Assembly: GCF_036884655.1 (NCBI RefSeq)
Contig: NC_088357.1
Span: 4,827,001 to 4,891,000, forward strand
DNA: 64,000 nucleotides
Origin: Musa acuminata AAA Group
Lineage: Eukaryota; Streptophyta; Magnoliopsida; Zingiberales; Musaceae
Direction of reading: 5' to 3'
Shown here one piece after another: positions 26,101 through 37,800 of the stretch. The notes under the pieces were generated by a model. The model was given only the letters and a program-made list of their open reading frames with translations, did no database searches and was not told where the DNA came from. The position numbers and the translations under genes are program-made. Position 1 is the first letter of the stretch. Every line of letters begins with the position of its first letter.

Positions 26101-28841
26101 ATACAAAGGATCAATAAATAATTAGTCCATCAAAGGAACAATTTATCACCCTGAAGAAAGAACAAATACCTCGTGTGGAAGTTCAAATTTGTAATAAACA
26201 GACCAAGGAGGAAGATAAACAAAAAGGAATTCCTTATATTCCACAATGGAACAATATACAAGAAGGAAAAAAGACATAAAGATCAATTCACATTAGAACT
26301 GCAAAGTGCAATAGCAAAAGAGATGAAACACTAATAACATTCTCACGTTCCTACATCTTCTCAAGGCAACTGACAGTACCAAACCTCTTAGCCTATCTTC
26401 TTTCCTTGTTTTTTATCAATTTTACCTTTTTCTTTTTTTTTAAGGAGAAAGATGAGCTGTCATTGTGAAATAAAGAAATTAGCCAATTGAACTTCATCAA
26501 CAAATCATGCGAACATAATAGAGTATGTGTAGTGAATCAAGACATCATTCCAAGTGAAGCTCATTGGAAGTTATTAGGGTCAAAAATATCATACCTTTTC
26601 CACGTGGTCAAACACTATGACATCATTGTAGAGTCCTAAGTGGACATCTGGTAAGTTCCTGTCATCCTTAGGAGCACTAGAGAATGGAAGCTTTTTCTTC
26701 TCAACATATCGCACTGTATCATAGGAAAAATACCCAACCCATCCACCTGAACAGAAAAAAAAAAAAAAATCATGGAGCACTCGTGTAACAACATTTAAAA
26801 TTTAATGTTTTTCATTGCATTCATATGCATGGCCTGTGATATCCATCCTAAAACAATTAAATGAAAAAACAAAGATTGTACTAGAGCTTCCTATTGCCAA
26901 AAGGAAACAATATGTTAAACCAAGAAGTATATCATTCTAGCAAATTTGATCTCTAATTTGGAGCTAGAATTTGCATTCAAGAGGAGAGGATTCTATTAGG
27001 TACAAGTCAAAACATAGAAAGGCAGCCTAGTGTATACAACTCTGAACTCCCACCAATGTGTGGTCTAGGAAGGGCCAAAGTTCATAGCCTAGTGTATACC
27101 CATTCAACAATGATTGAAATCTAGATCACTTGTGTTGTAAAGGAGAAAACTCACGATAACACCATGGCCTATGCTTTTATTCTAGATAAAATATACTTCT
27201 AAAATTTTACTATATACAAAATGTTGTATTTTACAGCAAATCAGTTGTACACACAAGATCATGCATACTAATGCTTACAAAGCATGAACATACAAGGAAT
27301 TGACAAAATTGTCTCTATGCTCTAGGAAGTGGGAAATTGCTGAAAAAAACAAATGATAGCAACTATATACTGTAAAGAAAAATTGGTTTATCTTTCCATG
27401 TAGAGAAGTGTCCTTTAGCAATCATAACCAAAGTAGGATTTGTAAATGTAAAATTTAATAGAAAGAGGACCTTCAGGCATGACTTGCCTTCATTGCATGT
27501 AATTGTCTTTACAAAAGAAAGTACACATTGATTATGCACCATTATTTCTCTACTTTTTGTTCCCCTTCTATTTATTCTTTAGACACAGCTACTACCTCTG
27601 CCTTCAGTATTATCCGCAGAAGAACGTGAACATGAATATCATAAATTGCAATCAGAATCAAAGGGCAAGATGATTGGCTTAGAGCCTCCTAAACGGTGTA
27701 GCCACTAGTAAAGAAGGTTACAGACTTCTGATGAGACCTAAAGCACCAAGCATAAGCTCAGTTAGCTTAAAACCACCCAATGGGTCACATTAACACCCAA
27801 ATTTGTCGAATAGGTAGGACTTCTAATGTTTAGAGCGTAAAAGTGGTTCCATATATGACATGATGTTCAGCAACTCCCAAAAGCACCAAGTAGCTATTGA
27901 TATTCCTAGGATGAGGAAGGATGCATACAATCCTTCCATCGTGCTCCGATAATTCTAAACAGACCAGAATTATCAATTTGACAAGAGTTTTCCTTGTGAA
28001 CTTTCTCGCAATCGCCTACAGCGCATGTTTATGTATGGTTTTAGAAGAAAAGTAAGAGTTGATCATCAAATAAAAAGGAAACAAAAGGTTACCACAGAAG
28101 GCATCAGGAAGTTCATCGATAAACTGTGGGGTCCAACCCTCCATGATCCTCCGGGGAATTTGCATAGGGTCCTCGACAGTCTCCTCTGTCATGCGCCCTT
28201 CCTCGTGGTCCATGATGGAGACCGTGTTCTCCTTCGCAACAATCTCCATGGCTGGCTGAGCTCCCACCACGCTGTATCGGCCCTGACCACGAGAAACCTT
28301 AAACAACGAGAAGCGAGGAGAAAAGAATGACGAAAGATGAACAGCAGGTCTTACGACATTAGTCCCCCGGAGACCTTGCTCCACCGACTCAAAAAGAAAG
28401 CTGGGGGCGTCGCGGTCATCCTCCTTCACGAGACAACGATAGGCTTGCACAGGGGTGAGGTGATCGGAGAAAATGCACTGGTAGAGGGGCACCAAATTAC
28501 CCTTCTTGGCGGCCTCCATGAACTTAAAGGGCTCATCATTGCCAACTAGAAGAAAAAGCAAACACGTGGCGCGCATTATTCGCATACAAGATACTCGAGC
28601 TAATGCTGCCACAAGGAATGACGACGGCGTCGGTACCTGTGGCGGAAACAGAGGGAGGGGGGACGGCGGAGCATCTGATAGAGGGAATCGAGCAGGAGGA
28701 CAGGCGGCGCAAGCGGTACCTTCTAGTCCAAGCGGCGGCGGCAGCGTAAGGGGAGCGAAACGCCGGGGTCGGCCGGCAGCGGAAGAGGCTCGCCGGCTGG
28801 ACGCGGGCTGGAGCACAGGTTGGGATCGCGAGGGTTTCCAT
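17182..28841 (-). CDS. ASA: Anthranilate synthase alpha subunit, plastid
   Basis: Eleven exons read leftward: 28841-28637, 28545-28355, 28282-28093, 26746-26595, 23870-23755, 23660-23414, 23009-22953, 19873-19721, 18961-18881, 18376-18290 and 17508-17182. Phases agree and give 601 aa. The enzyme converts chorismate to anthranilate, using ammonia from the beta subunit, in the first committed step of tryptophan synthesis in plastids. Residues 1-60 are rich in Arg, Ser and Ala, as in a transit peptide. FLFESVE (118-124) is the tryptophan feedback site region. [79 protein letters not shown] and VGTVSGAPK form the chorismate-binding core, and GPYSGGFGG follows. Nothing essential looks missing. Introns 4 and 7 are swollen by transposons. 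ASA1 and ASA2 cannot be separated. Confidence 0.95.
18463..18521. repeat. Short direct repeat in ASA intron 9
   Basis: TAAGTCCTGATCCTTAATAA followed by TCA occurs twice, 36 bp apart. It is a small local duplication with no visible function. Confidence 0.8.
19577..19619. repeat. 18-bp perfect hairpin in ASA intron 8
   Basis: The arm CTTCTTTTGCAGAAGTAT at 19577-19594 is matched by its exact reverse complement at 19602-19619, with a 7-base loop. GAAAACCTTACACCCTG is also repeated just upstream, near 19487 and 19558. Confidence 0.85.
21255..22778 (+). mobile_element. Solo LTR of a SIRE/Maximus-like Copia element in ASA intron 7
   Basis: The 1.5-kb block starts TGTTGAATCTCAGATTTTG and ends CCGCTCCGATCCTAACA, with the TTTTAATCCGCTGCACTAAT box and a C-run near its end, as in SIRE-type Copia LTRs. 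No primer site follows and no second LTR or coding interior is seen, so it is read as a solo LTR left by recombination. I found no matching target duplication at the edges (ATAAAA on the left, AGAAAC on the right). A promoter-like TATAAATA lies near 22290 and could be the LTR transcription start region. Three GGTGGCACCGC motifs lie at about 22164-22231. A 3' fragment of the same family lies at 42651-42925. Confidence 0.75.
24397..25363. mobile_element. Non-autonomous hAT-like DNA transposon in ASA intron 4
   Basis: A 967-bp element is bounded by exact 8-bp duplications, TGAACTAG, at 24389-24396 and 25364-25371. Its termini are inverted: the left end reads CAGTGATTTCAA and the right end is its exact complement over 12 bp. 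Eight-base duplications and CA-starting ends are hallmarks of hAT elements. Subterminal zones are crowded with GGCGCT, GCTCGCCC and GCGAGGCG motifs in both orientations, as expected for transposase-binding repeats. The middle is an AT-rich block (24490-24770) followed by a GC-rich AGCGGCGA-type block (24800-25050). No transposase frame is present, so it needs an outside source. Confidence 0.88.
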
Positions 28842-30830
28842 TGTTAGTTACCTCCGCAAGAAATGACGAACAGCAGCAGCAAACCAAGAAAACAGCGAGC
28901 CAACGCCGACAATCCCAAGAGTATATCTCGTGTCACACGATCCAACTGCGGTGACGGCATGAGGTCAACGTCGTAAACGTGGAAAACGAACTAAATCAAC
29001 GTGAATGAAGTAAACGAAGACCGAAACCAAAATCTCAGGAATCTCAAAACGAATGGTCCCAAAAAAACCCTCAAGAAGCAAACTTTAAGCTACCAGATAT
29101 CTTAAACCAAAGAGAAGTAACAGACTCCTGGAGAACGAGACGCACATCCGAAAGAATTCCTCCTTGTTTCCTCGTTCCTCGTCACAACATTACGCTGCCA
29201 TCGAAAAAGACGCGTCAGGAAGATGACACAAGTGTAGACTGGCTGCGGAGACGGCAAGCGAGGTAAAGAAGAGGGGCAAGGGGGAGATGGAAGGGGGGCC
29301 CGTGTGTGTGAATGGGTTTCCCACCCCTTGGACGGGTACCTGCCGACAACCAGCATTATTGCGAACCACTCCGAGTGGGTCCCAATGAAACACGACTAGA
29401 ATACTGGCAAACAGTGCGGGTGAAGTGGTCGTCCGTGATGATAAGGGGCGATTTTTGAGGTCGAAGGAGGGAGGAACCAAGGGAAGAGATACACCAATCG
29501 GGGGCCCATAAATGCTCGCCAATCTCACGCCGGCAAAGAGGGGCTAAGAACCGGGACCCACAACAGCAGACGATCGAAGAAGCCGTCGATCACATCAAGA
29601 GGCTACTTAATCACCGTTGTTTCATTGGTGATGGCTGCCCGTCCATGGTACTTCTTCTTCGGTATCTTTAACGAATAATGTTAAATCGGAAAGAACGCGA
29701 TCATGTATTTAAAGCTTCTGAAACCGTCGACCAATATTGCATCGCTCTATTTGAAAATGGCTTTCATGTTTAGGAAAATTACGATCGAGAAGTATTTGAT
29801 GACCAGTTATTGAGATTTTTAGATTTCGAATCTAATGTGGTGAGATCTTATTCTTTTTTAAGGTGGAAAGCGCGCATATGGTAGTCTACTGTAATGGCTC
29901 ATGATTTAAAACATAATGAATAAAATGCGATAACAATTGTCTAAATCTGGATATCATTTATTATACTATATTCACACAAGGTTTATGTAGAATCGAAATA
30001 AAATAAAATAAAAATGCGCAAAAACCTACCAGGAAGCTTACAGCTTCAACATTAGTAAATACAACAAAAGAGCAGACGTATATATACTTTACCAAATGTT
30101 CTCCAGATGAAAAAAACACTTGATGGGGTTTCAAATGCCTAAATACTTCACAGGAGTATTTGATGAAGGAACAGAAGAGGAGGAACTACCCCAAGGAGGT
30201 CATAGGGTAGCATGCTCACAAATTACAATCATTTTCATGCATGCACGGAATGGCACAGCATTTGGGCCTCTCTAAAAGATATGACTAAGCAACATCCAGA
30301 TTATGAGTGCACAGTTGAGACGTCTAATGATTCAAGCCAACAAACTACAGTTTTATGTTCAGCTATTGAATCTTAAAGTAGAACAACATGATCAGCAAAC
30401 ACACAAAATGAGACACAAAGGATATCGCTTTAAGACACTTGTTGAGTGGAAAACATGAACCGGCATGAGGGTTGCATCTAGAAGCTCGAGAAGCAATGGT
30501 ATATAAATGAAGCAAATGAATGGAGATGAAGGTATTGGAATAAAGGATTATTACAACACAAAGAACGGCTGCTGTAGATTGCATACAAAAATGCTGTCCG
30601 TTTAGTGTACATTAATATCGGTGAAGTGCCCAAGCTGGCTTACTCAAACACATTTCGGCCTCAATGTACAGACTCCCAACCTGTTATCATACTAAGAGCA
30701 CATCCACATGCTACATTTGGCAGGTATGTCATACAGATCCTCGAGAGTAAGGACCAGAGAGTGTATACTGGACTATCTATCAAGATACTGAGCTTCAAAA
30801 GTTGATCTGATACGCACTCAACCCGAACTT
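28842..30830. other. ASA 5' flank and AUG6 3' flank
   Basis: GC-rich DNA from 28842 to about 29640 should include the ASA leader and promoter. It shows several chance open frames but no recognised protein. From about 29650 to 30830 the sequence is AT-rich and probably ends in the 3' UTR of AUG6, transcribed leftward. No RNA gene or transposon edge is evident. Confidence 0.55.
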
Positions 30831-33800
30831 CTAAAAATCCATTAGGGCAGCATCAGTGTCAGATAATGGTGCTGCAGAAGGATAAAACATTTTGTGTCAA
30901 GAATTTGTTGAGAACTTCAGGTGAAACACCAGTATGAAAAACTACATAGCAATTTTAGAGATACATAACATTCCTGTTAAATGTATAATTATGTACTAAC
31001 TCGCATTAGTGACAGTGGGCAGGCACTATAAAGTCGACCATAAAACATGAAATAATGCAAGAAATAAATGATATCTCAAACTACTCAATATTATGTCATT
31101 TATCCTAGAAGTTAAAGACATTTGAACCTCATATGAAATATATCTAAAATAGATACTTCAGTCAACAGATGTCGGTGTATGATGTAGTGAGAGGAAAACA
31201 AATGTACTGTTACTACTATAGACAAAGATATAAATGCATAAATAGCAATCAGTTGGTGAGAAAAGTATACCAAGCAAGTCCTCATAAGTATCCTGGAAGA
31301 ATGATGATTCCATTAACAATGGGGGTGAGAAAACTTGATCGAGAGCATCATCAATATCAGGATATACTCTTTTTGAATTAACAGTGGCTGGTTGAATTAA
31401 GCCTGTCTGATTTGTGTGCCCGTCAAGCCCATATGAATTAATTGATAAAGTTTGAACAGAATCTAGCTGGCCCTCGGAGTTAGAGAAAAAAAATTTTGAA
31501 ATATTGTGATTGTTGTTTTCTGGTGGAGACAAAACTAATTGTTGTTTTCTTCGAATAGCAACAGCATCTACTTCTTTTAGTGGAACTCCTGTAGATAGAG
31601 GTATGAAGAAGTGTTCAGAACCATCATCTTTGCTTCTTTCTTTTAGCAATTCTGAGTTTCTTAATGGTCTTGACAATGCTGCTTCGCGAACAGAACGCCT
31701 TATACTCTGAACATTGTAATTATCATCCTCTGTATAACAAGAAAAAGGAATTATATATAGAGACAGAAACCATGCTTACTGAAATTAATGTGACTGATAA
31801 CCAAAGAGTGCAATGATAATATCAAAGAGAACAGTTGCCGGTATCTAAAGTTGGAAGACAACTGTTGATGCTAACCTTTTGCTGCGCTACCTGTACGGTC
31901 ATTTGTGAACTGAGACTCTACTGATGTTCCCACTGGCAAAGATTCCTGGATGGATTGAGTGATTATAGCAGTCCTCTTTGATGTGTGTGTATTTTTTCCT
32001 GATGAATTGGGGGCCAGGCTGATTAAATGAGGGAGTTTCAGAACAGGACTTGTGGAAGCTTTCTCAAGCTGAAGGGATGAGAGTCTAGAATTTAACGTGA
32101 CAACATCATCGGTAACAATATCCTGATCATGAGTTTAAAAAAAAGGCATTATTGTAGAAAGCATAAAAAATAAATGACATTTATTTAGAATTCTCAAACA
32201 AATTGAACAGTTTCACGGACAAAGACAGGATTCTTACTTGAGCCCCTTGTGACTGCATATTTAATGTTGGTCTTGCATTAAACCCATCCATTGTAGTTGA
32301 TGAAATATTTTCTACTTCTTCAGTGAGATCTGCAATAGATTTTTGCATTGCTGGAATGGCTTCCTTAAGTTGACTAATTAGTCCCTTCATTGCAGAAAAA
32401 GTTGTGATTAAAAAATTGCCACCAAGGCATCAAATCCAACCTGTCTTAAAGCAGGCTAACTTAAAAACCTTTGATTTAATGTATTTGACCTGCAAATGAA
32501 GGACCAATACAAGATACATGATTGAAACAAATTTTGACTTGTAAGTCATTTTTTATTTTTTTATTGTCTTATGCCGGCACAAATTCTTAAAACTCTTTTT
32601 TGTTAGTGCTTTCAGGTTGTGGGTAGCTTCTCTAGATCCCAGCACCAAAATATTCGATTGAAAAAATTTCAAGGGATTTTAAGATAACTATAGTTTGGAG
32701 TATCATGCAAAGACTTGGTCTGTACTAAACTATTGATAAATTTTAGTATATACGGAATTCACAGTGGGTGAAACAAGCATCCAAATGATAAAGCAGAAAA
32801 AAAATGTACCACTAATGGAAGTGTCAACTTACCTGTATGCTAACCAAATGTTGGCGATGTTCTGCTAGAGTTACAGCCAAGGACTCAGCATGCCCACTCA
32901 TAACATTATCCGATGAGCTGCGGAGTAGCTCTGGGCCCTCCCCATCATTAGCCTTGACCTTCAGTAGAAAAGGTTAAACATATGTCACCAAATTGTTGAG
33001 ATTAAAGATGAAGTTACAAAACTACACTATATCAGTATTTGCTAAAATAACTTTGCAGCCTGTAATTATGATTTCCAAAACCACCCCACATACGACAGAA
33101 GGTTGTTATCATATTCAGATTACCCAATATGATAAAAAGCAAATAGGCCTTTCTCTGCCTTATTATTAATTTATGGGTTTATTTGGAATATCCAGTATAA
33201 CCATAAGAGCAGATTGAACTATTGTGAAATCTTAATCTATCGATCAAATCGCCAAGTCATTGCATAAATTTCTGTTGATGAAATCAGATTATCATGATCT
33301 GGCTTATTTAATAGTTTAAAAATCATTTAACAATTACATGTGCTAGCAGTGGACAATATATATCTTTTTTGGAAAATTCAATCATTACAATGTAGATTGA
33401 CATATTTAAACGATTGACAAGCTGAAAAGTTGCTCCAAAAATACCCCACTTGTTTGTTGGATGGTGACTTGCAAATTATATGAAACAAACAACTTTCCAA
33501 ACATCTATAACACATACAAGTAGTATACACAAACTCTTTAACTATTTGCACAATGTTCGTGCATGCGTCGTTTTTAATCACCAGTTCAAGGGTTGACCTT
33601 CTTAGGACTTCCTTTCGAACTTAGCTCGGTACAGTGTGTGTGTTAAAAAAAAACTATGTCGCCTCAATACTCCCCGTGCTCTGCCCGCGTTAGGAGAATG
33701 TTTCCTTCTCCCCGCATGAAAAAAAAAAAGAAAGGCGATGTCGCTTGGTTTCTACCCGCATGGGGAGAAGAAACTGTTTCCTTCTCCCCGCACGAAAAAA

Positions 33801-34838
33801 AAAAAAGGCGATGTCGCTCGATTTCTGCCCGCGTGGGGAGAAGAAACCATTTCCTTCCCCCCACGCGAAAAAAAAAAAAAAAAAAAGGTGACGTCGCTCG
33901 ATTTCTGCCTGCATGGGGAGAAGAAACTGAGGGTTCCTTCTCCCCGTGCAAAAGGAAAAAAAAAAATGTCTCGTTCCATCTGCCTGTGTGGGGAGAAGAA
34001 ATCGCTTCTCCCCGTGACACCACCGAGGCTTCTTCTCTCCCCGCACGGATGAGGAGAAGTCGTCGACGATACCGAAGCCTCGTCGCCTCAGACGAGAAGG
34101 CGACATCAACTGCGGCATCCGATGAGGGAGGGCAGGGACGGATTTGGATCGTCGAGGGAGAGTGGTGCCGGATCTTCAGGTTTTCTCTTTTCTTCTTCTT
34201 CTTCTTCTTCTTCTTCTTCTTCTTTCTTCTCCCTTTGCTAACACCATTTGGTAGCGGGCGATGACGGTCAATTTCGGATGATAACAGAGCGAAAATAGCT
34301 CCAATCGACGCTACCGCCCGGTAACGAGCAGTCCGCGTATCGGTCTACTGACGGACCGATACGTACCGCCCGGTACAGACGGTATTATTTGAAATTAAAA
34401 TCCTTGGAAATAAACGATGTGGGTATGACCTGATCTAATGACTGAAAAATTATAAAAAGCAGACTGCAGCAAGTAGAAGCAATGGAAGATCTCCAACTTA
34501 ATGCTCTAAGGATACTTGTGAACGAGGTCCTAGTGTAAGCAAAATCATATGGCATGGACTGAATATATGGATAACAGTAAGGAAAAGGACAAGTACAATT
34601 TGCATGTCAGATATAACTAACTACATTTTTTAACCTCCAGGGTATCCTGTCATGCCCAAACACATTCTTTTGCAGATTTTTAAGTTGCGTGGGCCAAACA
34701 CAACCTCCATGACTTATATACCGAGCGGTATATATATATATATAAAACAATGTGCAATGTCGCCTCTCTTCTCCCCAGTAGGGGCGACGTCGCAGAAAAA
34801 CGAGGCAGTATATATATATATGTGTGTGTATATATATA

Positions 34839-34876
<38 letters not shown>

Positions 34877-37800
34877 CCGCCCGGTAGCGAGCGGTCCGCG
34901 TACCGGTTTTCTATCGGAACGGTATGTACCGCCCGCACCGAGCGGTATCATTCGAAATTGTATACCTTTCTTCAGACAACATACGTCGAAAAACCTATTA
35001 CAAAAAAAAAAGAGGTAAAAGAGATGTATCTATGAAAATTAGAAAGAGGTGACTTAGATAGCAAGGTGTTTGTGGAGTCTAACATGACCAAAAAGAGTAT
35101 AACTTTAAAACACATCAAATGTGACAAGGGACATGAAATAGCATATTTCAAAATTTTGGCAAAATGATGACCTAAGTTAAATGAGAAGAAAAGGTAGAAC
35201 TTAACATGCTAATAGATGGATATTATACTAAACGAACCTAATGCAGGATACTACATCCGAGGGGTATAAGATCTCCAATCATCCACGGCAAAGATAACAA
35301 TGGGGATACAGAGACAATTACACCCTAAGAGACATTTACATCTAATTTTACTAAAATGAACTGGTTTTTTGTCTAAGTAGCTAATGATAATCAACGAGCA
35401 GCATAAAAAGGTTTTACTTTTTTAAATATGCCTGTTATTAGCTCCTTTGATACAATAACCATAAGGTCCCTAGTAAGTGGACATGAAAAGTTGGATACAA
35501 AATCATACCAAAATCAAAACAGATCAAAAAGTAATCATCAACAAACTAGAACCTAGCTTCCTCTTATTTTGAAGGGGTTTCATTGTCATTTTTGCAGTTG
35601 GGAATAAGTTTTTATCTTACCAAGTATTTGAAAATGGTACTATTCCAACTTAATTGTGAGGGCTAATGAGGAATCCATTAGGCCAGAAAACACAATAGGC
35701 TTTACAGAATCAGAAGTACTAGTAATTATAATGTGAAATAAGCATGATGTCAATATCAAAAAGGAGATGAAGACAAATAAGTTGACTATGAATTATCAAC
35801 TACGAAAAACAAACCCTATATATGAACTAGGAAATACTGTCAAGTTGCTAAACTATCCATTAGCCACAGATATGCATGATACTAACAAGTTCACCATTTG
35901 GTCTTATGGAAGAAGAATGATATGAATGTTGAAGCACATTCTGGTCCAATTCTTGTGGCATAAATTGTTTAAGATGAATCAACCTACCAGATGAAGAGAT
36001 TGTTTATGAATACGTTGTAAAGCATGAGTCCAACGTCTGAGAATTTCAGCAACATCAACTGTAGGATGAACTATTCCACCCCTATCAACCATCTTTGAAA
36101 GAGTCTCACTTTTCACTTGAGGATGAGGTAAATTCATCTGCTCCTGAACATCTACAGGTGAAGACATTTCACCAGAAGAAACTGATAGTATGCCCGAATA
36201 AGGAACATGTGAAGTTGGATCCATAGCTGCAACCAAAGATGACCCAGAGATGCGATATCTAGCAAATCAAAGTAAATATAATGAGAATCCTAGTTATTAT
36301 GGAGGAATTTCTACCAATTATTGAACTTTACCTATGGTCACGATGGGCTATCAAATCCTCAATTGGGCCGGATGCTAAAACTTCATGTTGACCTGCATAT
36401 CAAATAATGATAAAAGACTGAGATGAACAAGATATCAATTTATCACAAGTGGAAAGCTTAAAAAATGACAAAAAGGTGAAGAAATTACAATTCCTTCATT
36501 AATGTACAATCAATAAAATAATCAATTGTCCTTAGATATATTGACCTTTCTCCAAGAGCTCCAGTAATCATCCAAATAAATGGTTCAATTACTTCCAAAT
36601 TCATGAGTTTTCGTACTAACATCTCTAAACCTATAATAATTATTAAAAGTTCAATTAGAAGTTCTACATTGAAATCATTGTTTTGGTATTTCACAGGTAA
36701 ATCAGTATTTTGGAAGAGATTCACCAATCTAGTTCATAGTATTTTGGTAACGATGTACATTAATTACTTTCTGAAGTCACTTGCAAGTTGCAACATTAAG
36801 CAAATTATTTTGGTCTTTGAATGGATTCCAGAATAAGAATGGTTTGTCTTACTTTGGTCTTTCAGTTGTTAAAAATATATAACTGATCAAAATAATTTTG
36901 ATTGGAACCTAATTTCAGCATCTCAACACATATCATGGAAAGTGCAAAAAGCATCATGAACTGGGATATGAAACTTAGATTAACTGAAAAGAACAATGCT
37001 GATGATTGTATTCACAACACCAGCAACCTAGCATAGTAAGTAACTTCAATGAGATAAACCAGACAATGTAGCTTCTATTGTTTTAAATTAATTACTACTA
37101 ACAAACCGATCAAGTTTTAATTTTTGCAAAGAGTATGTGCCGAAAGCATAATTCGAGCCCAAAACCTTGCAATGATCTGTCAAAGTCTTTACCAGCCAGG
37201 CTAGCTAGCACCTTCGACAATGACAACTCCATTTTAGTCTATATGCAATTACTGAGATATAATCTCCTTCCATTCAGATTGTTAAAATTCAATTTAAGAA
37301 GGGCCATAAGTAATGTCAATGTGAGAATAGTGAACATAGGGAAGTATGGGAACACGGATTTTTGCCATTCTGTTGTTAAATAAATATTTACCCATTATAA
37401 AGTTTTAACAGGGCTTAAAACTGCAATTAAAAATAATAAAAGCTCTAATGAATTTTGTGTACTTACTCCTTCGAGCTAATAATGACTCCCAAAGGCGAGT
37501 AGCCTTGGTTATTAACTGTGAATTCTGAGCAGAACTGGAGACATGATCTTCACATGATTCCCCTTCCGATTTAGCTTTGCTTCTTATGTCCTGCAGTTTT
37601 TCCAACTCTTGCTGCAAATAGGCCTAAATAAAGCAATTGGCATTGAGAAAGATAATATCAGTTGTGTTGTCTGCAGAAGTAAATATAAAGAACTTGGAAT
37701 CAAGAAAAGCCGAAAGCTGCAATTCTATGAAAGAAACTACCTCTTCAGCACAAAGACCACGAAACTCAGCAGTCATTTCATGGGCCAAGTTTGACCAAGT

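Noticed and set aside
33656..34264. 202-codon open frame on the plus strand
   Set aside because: It is produced by the tandem hairpin array and the TTC microsatellite, is low complexity, resembles no protein and lies inside an AUG6 intron.
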